Assembly: GCA_013076295.1 (NCBI GenBank)
Contig: RQOL01000490.1
Coordinates: 62,001 to 126,000, forward strand
Reading direction: 5' to 3'
DNA length: 64,000 bases
Origin: Sanderia malayensis
Taxonomy: Eukaryota > Cnidaria > Scyphozoa > Semaeostomeae > Pelagiidae
Under the pieces are notes generated by a model. The model was not told the DNA's origin and ran no database searches. It saw only the letters and a program-made list of their open reading frames with translations. A program made the position numbers and the translations under genes. Every line of letters starts with the position of its first letter. The stretch's first letter is position 1. Below are positions 56,837 through 64,000 of this stretch, piece by piece.

Positions 56837-59023
56837 TAAACAAAACTTAATCCTTGGATAATGCTAACTAATCCTGATTAATGACTACTCCATTCTAGCT
56901 AATCATTCCTGGTCATTACCTTCTAAATACTTGATCCTCAATACATCCTTGATTATCATTCCTAATCATTACCTGATCATTAGTTGATCCTTCACTGATC
57001 CTTACTAATCCTTAACAATCATACCTATTAATTACCTGATCATCAGTATATCCTTAACTGATCCTTGATAATCCTTACAGTCACTACTGATCATCAGTTG
57101 ATCTTTAAGTAATCCTCACTAATCCTAACTAATCATCCCTAATCATTACCTTATCATTACTTGATCCTTAACTGATCCTTACTAATCCAAACTAATCATC
57201 CCTAATCATTACCTTATCATTATTTGATCCTTAACTGATCCTTACCAATCCTAACCAATCATACTTAATCATTAGCAGATCATCAGTTGATCCTTAACTG
57301 ATCCTTACTAATCCTTACCAATCATTCCTAATCATTACCTTATCATTACTTGATCCTTAACTGATCCTTTCTAATCCTAACTAATCATTCCTAATCATTA
57401 CCTTATCATTACTTGATCCTTAACTGATCCTCACTAATCCTAACTAATCATTCCTAATCATCACCTTATCATTACTTGATCCCTAACTGATCCTCACTAG
57501 TCCTAACTAATCATCCCTAATCATTACCTTATCATTACTTGATCCTTAACTGATCCTCACTAATCCTAACTAATTATTACTAATCATTACCTTATCATTA
57601 CTTGATTCTTAACTGATCCTCACTAATCCTACCTAATCATCCCTAATCATTACCTTATCATTACTTGATCCTTAACTGATCCTCACTAATCCTAACTAAT
57701 CATTCCTAATCATTACCTTATCATTACTTGATCCTTAACTGATCCTTTCTAATCCTAACTAATCATTCCTAATCATTACCTTATCATTACTTGATCCTTA
57801 ACTGATCCTTTCTAATCCTAACTAATCATTCCTAATCATTACCTTATCATTACTTGATCCTTAACTGATCCTCACTAATCCTAACTAATCATTCCTAATC
57901 ATTACCTTATCATTACTTGATCCTTAACTGATCCTCACTAATCCTTACCAATCATTACTAATCATTACCTGATCATCAGTTGATCCTTAGCTGATCCTCA
58001 TTAATCCTTACCAATCATACTTATCATTAGCAGATCATCAGTTGATCCTTAACTGATCCTTGCTAGTCCTTATCAATCTTTCCTAATCATCATCTGATCA
58101 GCTGTTGATCCTTACTAGTCCTTACCAATCATTCCTAATCACTACCTGATCCTTAGTTGTTCCTTAACTAATCCTTACGAATCCTTACTGATCATTCTTA
58201 ATCATTACCTCATCATTAGTTGATCCTTAACAGATCCTTCTAATCCTAACTATTCATTACTAATCATAGCTAGTCATTACATAATCATTAGTTGATCTTT
58301 AACTGATCCTGGCTTTATCCATTCAACATTTATCCTTACTAATCCTGACTAATAATTTTTTATCATAACCCAATCCTTATTAATCCTTGCCTAGATTTTA
58401 TTAATCTTCAGTAGTACTGTGGAGGGTGCCTAGGATTATCAAGGGTCAGTAAAAGATCTACTGATGATCAGGTAATGATTAAGTATGATTGGTAAGGAAT
58501 AATGAGGATCAGCTAAGGATCAACTGATGATCAGGTAATGATTAGTAATGATTGCTAAGGATTAGTGAGGATCAGTTAAGGATCAAGTAATGATAAGGTA
58601 ATGATTAGGAATGATTAGTTAGGATTAGTGAGGACCAGTTAAGGATCAAGTAATGATAAGGTAATGATTAGGAATGATTAGTTAGGATTAGAAAGGATCA
58701 GTTAAGGATCACGTAATGATAAGGTAATGATTAGGAATGATTAGTTAGGATTAGAAAGGATCAGTTAAGGATCAAGTAATGATAAGGTAATGATTAGGAA
58801 TGATTAGTTAGGATTAGTGAGGATCAGTTAAGGATCAAGTAATGATAAGGTAATGATTAGGGATGATTAGGTAGGATTAGTGAGGATCAGTTAAGAATCA
58901 AGTAATGATAAGGTAATGATTAGTAATAATTAGTTAGGATTAGTGAGGATCAGTTAAGGATCAAGTAATGATAAGGTAATGATTAGGGATGATTAGTTAG
59001 GACTAGTGAGGATCAGTTAGGGA
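56837..59023. repeat. 63-bp minisatellite inverted-repeat region (unit 3)
   Basis: Forward arm, spacer and inverted arm as in unit 1, with a few substitutions (GGAATAATGAGG near 58496, GAGGACCAG near 58630). Confidence 0.9.
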
Positions 59024-59990
59024 TCTGATTATGCAACCAACCAGGTGCACCGGGAGGGAAAGACCTTCTTTAATAGATAACATTTTTTATAATCCCCTAG
59101 AAAATAATGCCATAAGTGGTAATCTAATCGCATCTGTAACTGATCATATGCCTAACTTTATTATGATTAATAAGAAAACTTACAGAGAAAGGCGTAGTTG
59201 TGAAAGAGCGTTATTTTAAAAATTTTAATATTGAAAATTATAAGAATGACGTCAGCCCCATAAACTTTGATCTCTCTGATTTATCCACATTAAATTTAGA
59301 TGTAAAGTATAACGATTTCCATGAATTGATTTTAGACAAAATAAATAAGCATGGTCCATTTCGATCACTATCTAGGAGAGAATTTAAGCAGGGACTAAAA
59401 CCTTGGATAACAAAAGGTATCTTGAAATCTATATCTATAAAAAACAAATACTATAAGAAGTTTTAAGAAGTTGAAAAGCCTTTCTTGGTATGATAAATAA
59501 AAATATTACAGAAATACTCTAAATCTCCTTATCAGGCAGATATCCGAAATATACCTTACCTTACCATTGTAGGAAGATAAACCATTACAGCTCTTACTTT
59601 AAATTGTGTAAAAATAGCTCAAAACAAATTTGGAATGGTATTAATGAGTTAATTAATAAACTCAATAAAAAGCTACAAAAGACATTTCTCTTAACATTAA
59701 TGGTCAATTAGTAATTGATCAGAAAATAATTGCAAAGGAATTCAATGAATATTTTACTAATATTGCAAAAAAATTGGTATGTAAGATCCGTAATTCAAAC
59801 AAAATTTTCAGTGATTACTTAAAACCCCCTTGGAAAATAGCTTCGTTGTATCTCCTGTACTAGAAGTTGAAGTCTTAGACCAACTGAGCAGACTAGACAA
59901 ATCTAAAGCACCAAATTGCTACGAAATTCCTGTTAAAATGATAAAAATGATACAAAGCTCAATGGTAAAGCCTTTAACTGAACTCATCAA
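59024..59990 (+). pseudogene. Truncated LINE (unit 4)
   Basis: Same endonuclease-end and RT-linker pieces and frameshifts as units 1 and 2. Confidence 0.8.
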
Positions 59991-61081
59991 AACTGAGCCA
60001 GTTCTCTTGTCGGCACTTGGATCAGGCTCCCACACAACCAGAATACTCCATTAAATTTACAGCTGAACAGATTCAAGAAGGGCTTCCAGATCAAGAAATG
60101 GTGAGTCAATTGCTTGCTTATTGTGTTAGTTTTTAGTTTTGTTTTGTTTATGACGACGCTCCTGTGTGTATAGCAAATCATTATTGCTATTATTATTATT
60201 ATTTTCACTATCTAGCTTGCAGAGCTGAAGAGAATTCAAAACGAGCATCAACATCTGCCAACAGTGGTGAAAACTTCTGACAAAAATTATGCTGTACTAA
60301 GAGATGCTTGTTCCTCGCATACCCTTAGTAGGAGAGGGAGTGGGCGTCCGAGCGCACGCATGCGCAGTAGATTTTTTTATTTTATTTTGGTGTTAAGATC
60401 ACGCATGCGCGAGAGTCTTCGAGAATTGAAAAGAGCATGAACAGTAAAAAATAATCAAAAACGATAACGGAAAGGTTGTGGAAAGTTAGTTTGAAGTTGC
60501 AAAACATTGCCAAAGCTGATAAAAAACCCATAAAAAGCTTAATAATTAAAAAACGGTTTCGTTTATGAAAAAGATTTTTACAGCAATAAAAAGAAAATCT
60601 CTTGGTTATATTGAATGAATTGTTTCATATTTTTCATGCACTTATAAGATGATAAGAATTTGTTAAGTAAATCGCAAGAAAACACAAAAATATTGAGGAA
60701 CTGGCAAATTCACGTTCTCGGCTCGAGATTGAATTCAAAGAACAAACCAGAAACTTTCGAATGCGACGTTCCAATGTACGCGTCAAATCTCTGTCATGAG
60801 AAATGGGAAATCAGAAATTTCTAGAACTTTTCCGAGGGGAAATCCCCTGACGTCACATTGAAAGATTTTTCTAGAAACAGAAAATCTCTGTAATCTGATT
60901 GGCTGGTAGCCAAGATTTCGAGTCACTTTAAAACAAAACTTGAAATGGACATTATTCAAAACAAAATGTGCAAGCTGTTGAAGAAACTATTTTAACACGT
61001 TTCAAGAAGAAAGACGCCATGAAAAAGAGACCATTTTCTGCATTAGCAAACAATAATATCTAAACCTTTTTATAAGCATTG

Positions 61082-61582
61082 TTATATCCTACTATATGGA
61101 AATGCTGGAGTACTATTAAATTCAAGTTCATTCACAGCAGCATCCTCAGAATCACTAGCTTCCTCTTCTTCGTCATTCTTTGCTTGACGTATGATGAGAT
61201 ATTTTCTTTTCTCAATAGCATAATCTAAGGCCTCTTGCATATCCATATCATCTTCCCTCTGTGCTTTTTGCATCGTTGCTATAACTGCAGTTACAACAGC
61301 GTCATTTTCAGAACTTCTATTATATAAAAATCTACGTTTGAAAACTTGCAATATGTTTTCATCTTCATCCACTTCCTTACGCATAGAAGGCCATACATTC
61401 CCTAAAGGAAGATCCTCATCAGTGTTGACAGTTTCATCATTATCATGATCACTTTCAACTTCTATCTCATCATCTGAGCCAGACTCTTCACTGCTCTCCT
61501 CGTGCATCTCTTCTTCATGTCGTGTAACATTACTTTTATACTTGGAAGAAAATTCACATTGATCACATTTATACTGACTCAT
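61082..61582 (-). CDS. C2H2 zinc-finger acidic protein (unit 4)
   Basis: 166 codons from ATG at 61582; identical to unit 3 (NRSSEND). The frame is intact. Confidence 0.65.
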   Translation of the reverse strand: MSQYKCDQCEFSSKYKSNVTRHEEEMHEESSEESGSDDEIEVESDHDNDETVNTDEDLPLGNVWPSMRKEVDEDENILQVFKRRFLYNRSSENDAVVTAVIATMQKAQREDDMDMQEALDYAIEKRKYLIIRQAKNDEEEEASDSEDAAVNELEFNSTPAFPYSRI

Positions 61583-61714
61583 GGCTAGCTGTTTACTTAT
61601 AATTACCAACTAACTCTTAAATCCCTGAATTATAGAGTCTCAACTCGCTTGATTTTATAGATAAGTTCCTCCATTCATTATGATACGGGAGAGGGACTGA
61701 ATGATATTTCCGAA

Positions 61715-62963
61715 TAAACAAAACTTAATCCTTGGATAATGCTAACTAATCCTGATTAATGACTACTCCATTCTAGCTAATCATTCCTGGTCATTACCTT
61801 CTAAATACTTGATCCTCAATACATCCTTGATTATCATTCCTAATCATTACCTGATCATTAGTTGATCCTTCACTGATCCTTACTAATCCTTAACAATCAT
61901 ACCTATTAATTACCTGATCATCAGTATATCCTTAACTGATCCTTGATAATCCTTACAGTCACTACTGATCATCAGTTGATCTTTAAGTAATCCTCACTAA
62001 TCCTAACTAATCATCCCTAATCATTACCTTATCATTACTTGATCCTTAACTGATCCTTACTAATCCAAACTAATCATCCCTAATCATTACCTTATCATTA
62101 TTTGATCCTTAACTGATCCTTACCAATCCTAACCAATCATACTTAATCATTAGCAGATCATCAGTTGATCCTTAACTGATCCTTACTAATCCTTACCAAT
62201 CATTCCTAATCATTACCTTATCATTACTTGATCCTTAACTGATCCTTTCTAATCCTAACTAATCATTCCTAATCATTACCTTATCATTACTTGATCCTTA
62301 ACTGATCCTCACTAATCCTAACTAATCATTCCTAATCATCACCTTATCATTACTTGATCCCTAACTGATCCTCACTAGTCCTAACTAATCATCCCTAATC
62401 ATTACCTTATCATTACTTGATCCTTAACTGATCCTCACTAATCCTAACTAATTATTACTAATCATTACCTTATCATTACTTGATCCTTAACTGATCCTCA
62501 CTAATCCTAACTAATTATTACTAATCATTACCTTATCATTACTTGATTCTTAACTGATCCTCACTAATCCTACCTAATCATCCCTAATCATTACCTTATC
62601 ATTACTTGATCCTTAACTGATCCTCACTAATCCTAACTAATCATTCCTAATCATTACCTTATCATTACTTGATCCTTAACTGATCCTTTCTAATCCTAAC
62701 TAATCATTCCTAATCATTACCTTATCATTACGTGATCCTTAACTGATCCTTTCTAATCCTAACTAATCATTCCTAATCATTACCTTATCATTACTTGATC
62801 CTTAACTGATCCTCACTAATCCTAACTAATCATTCCTAATCATTACCTTATCATTACTTGATCCTTAACTGATCCTCACTAATCCTTAGCAATCATTACT
62901 AATCATTACCTGATCATCAGTTGATCCTTAGCTGATCCTCATTAATCCTTACCAATCATACTT
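61715..62963. repeat. 63-bp minisatellite, forward arm (unit 4)
   Basis: As in the other units plus one extra 63-bp copy. Ends CATTAATCCTTACCAATCAT then ACTT at the inversion point. Confidence 0.9.
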
Positions 62964-63421
62964 AATCATTACCTGATCATCAGTAGATCTTTTACTGACC
63001 CTTGATAATCCTAGGCACCCTCCACAGTACTACTGAAGATTAATAAAATCTAGGCAAGGATTAATAAGGATTGGGTTATGATAAAAAATTATTAGTCAGG
63101 ATTAGTAAGGATAAATGTTGAATGGATAAAGCCAGGATCAGTTAAAGATCAACTAATGATTATGTAATGACTAGCTATGATTAGTAATGAATAGTTAGGA
63201 TTAGAAGGATCTGTTAAGGATCAACTAATGATGAGGTAATGATTAAGAATGATCAGTAAGGATTCGTAAGGATTAGTTAAGGAACAACTAAGGATCAGGT
63301 AGTGATTAGGAATGATGGGTAAGGACTAGTAAGGATCAACAGCTGATCAGATGATGATTAGGAAAGATTGATAAGGACTAGCAAGGATCAGTTAAGGATC
63401 AACTGATGATCTGCTAATGAT
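62964..63421. other. Spacer in inverted orientation (unit 4)
   Basis: 458 bp that match the reverse-complement of 48271-48728, recognisable by GCACCCTCCACAGTACTACT near 63020 in place of AGTAGTACTGTGGAGGGTGC. Confidence 0.9.
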
Positions 63422-64000
63422 AAGTATGATTGGTAAGGATTAATGAGGATCAGCTAAGGATCAACTGATGATCAGGTAATGATTAGGAATGATTAGTTAG
63501 GATTAGAAAGGATCAGTTAAGGATCACGTAATGATAAGGTAATGATTAGGAATGATTAGTTAGGATTAGAAAGGATCAGTTAAGGATCAAGTAATGATAA
63601 GGTAATGATTAGGAATGATTAGTTAGGATTAGTGAGGATCAGTTAAGGATCAAGTAATGATAAGGTAATGATTAGGGATGATTAGGTAGGATTAGTGAGG
63701 ATCAGTTAAGAATCAAGTAATGATAAGGTAATGATTAGTAATAATTAGTTAGGATTAGTGAGGATCAGTTAAGGATCAAGTAATGATAAGGTAATGATTA
63801 GTAATAATTAGTTAGGATTAGTGAGGATCAGTTAAGGATCAAGTAATGATAAGGTAATGATTAGGGATGATTAGTTAGGACTAGTGAGGATCAGTTAGGG
63901 ATCAAGTAATGATAAGGTGATGATTAGGAATGATTAGTTAGGATTAGTGAGGATCAGTTAAGGATCAAGTAATGATAAGGTAATGATTAGGAATGATTAG
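63422..64000. repeat. 63-bp minisatellite, inverted arm (unit 4)
   Basis: Starts AAGTATGATTGGTAAGG and runs to the window edge. It passes TCAGTTAGGGATC near 63901 and continues AAGTAATGATAAGG, with no LINE junction. Confidence 0.9.

Larger units (their letters stand above)
54147..59023. repeat. Tandem array 2, unit 3 (4877 bp)
   Basis: Same order. T runs are one base shorter near 54207 and 54338 than in the other units. Confidence 0.95.
59024..64000. repeat. Tandem array 2, unit 4 (last, runs off the window)
   Basis: Same left part as the other units. One extra 63-bp repeat lies near 62446-62520, the spacer is inverted, and the minisatellite continues past the point where other units join the next LINE (63889-64000). 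This marks it as the final unit. Confidence 0.9.

Overview
The window is metazoan nuclear DNA made almost entirely of mobile elements and tandem repeats. It is AT-rich, has GT-AG introns, and carries eukaryotic DNA transposons (IS3EU-like, ISL2EU-like, hAT), a Ty3/Gypsy relic, a CR1/L2-like LINE fragment and a tRNA-derived SINE. This mix suits an early-branching invertebrate such as a cnidarian or sponge. The species cannot be fixed from the sequence alone.

Region 1 (1-26,620) is a head-to-tail duplication of about 11.56 kb: copy 1 is 208-11762 and copy 2 is 11764-23325. Each copy holds a decayed multi-exon gene with an OTU motif and a Ulp1-like motif, a hAT-type MITE with target-site duplication, paired hairpins, a SINE, and the left part of an IS3EU-like transposon. 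Only the second copy of the transposon is complete (19172-26611, 6-bp target duplication CATAAA). It carries two convergent genes. One is a spliced HECT-type ubiquitin-ligase-like gene (+), itself split by a nested ISL2EU-like element with AT target duplication. The other is an intact DDE integrase-type transposase (-). Both start codons lie inside the terminal inverted repeats, so both proteins begin with the same residues.

Region 2 (26,620-37,800) holds a Ty3/Gypsy fragment and exons of an unrecognised host gene with a cysteine-rich CXC-like segment. Inserted there is a second, diverged element of the HECT/transposase type (29496-34187, target duplication GGAATG), with both genes broken by frameshifts. 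In its HECT-like protein the catalytic cysteine position reads arginine. A decayed hAT transposon follows at 34752-37393.

Region 3 (37,819-44,342) is a tandem array of three full units and one partial unit (about 1.9-2.4 kb each). Units combine GC-rich hairpin leaders, (ATAC)n microsatellite, a 14-bp minisatellite and a conserved non-coding body. One leader hairpin shows paired base changes between copies.

Region 4 (44,343-64,000) is a tandem array of four nearly identical 4.88-kb units. Each holds a truncated LINE, a captured two-exon gene fragment, a promoter-like block (NRF1-like, heat-shock, CRE and CCAAT motifs), an intact 166-codon C2H2 zinc-finger gene (-), and a long inverted repeat built from a 63-bp minisatellite. 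In the last unit the spacer between the inverted arms is flipped. The outer edges of the array keep the sequence expected before amplification, so the tandem nature can be read directly.
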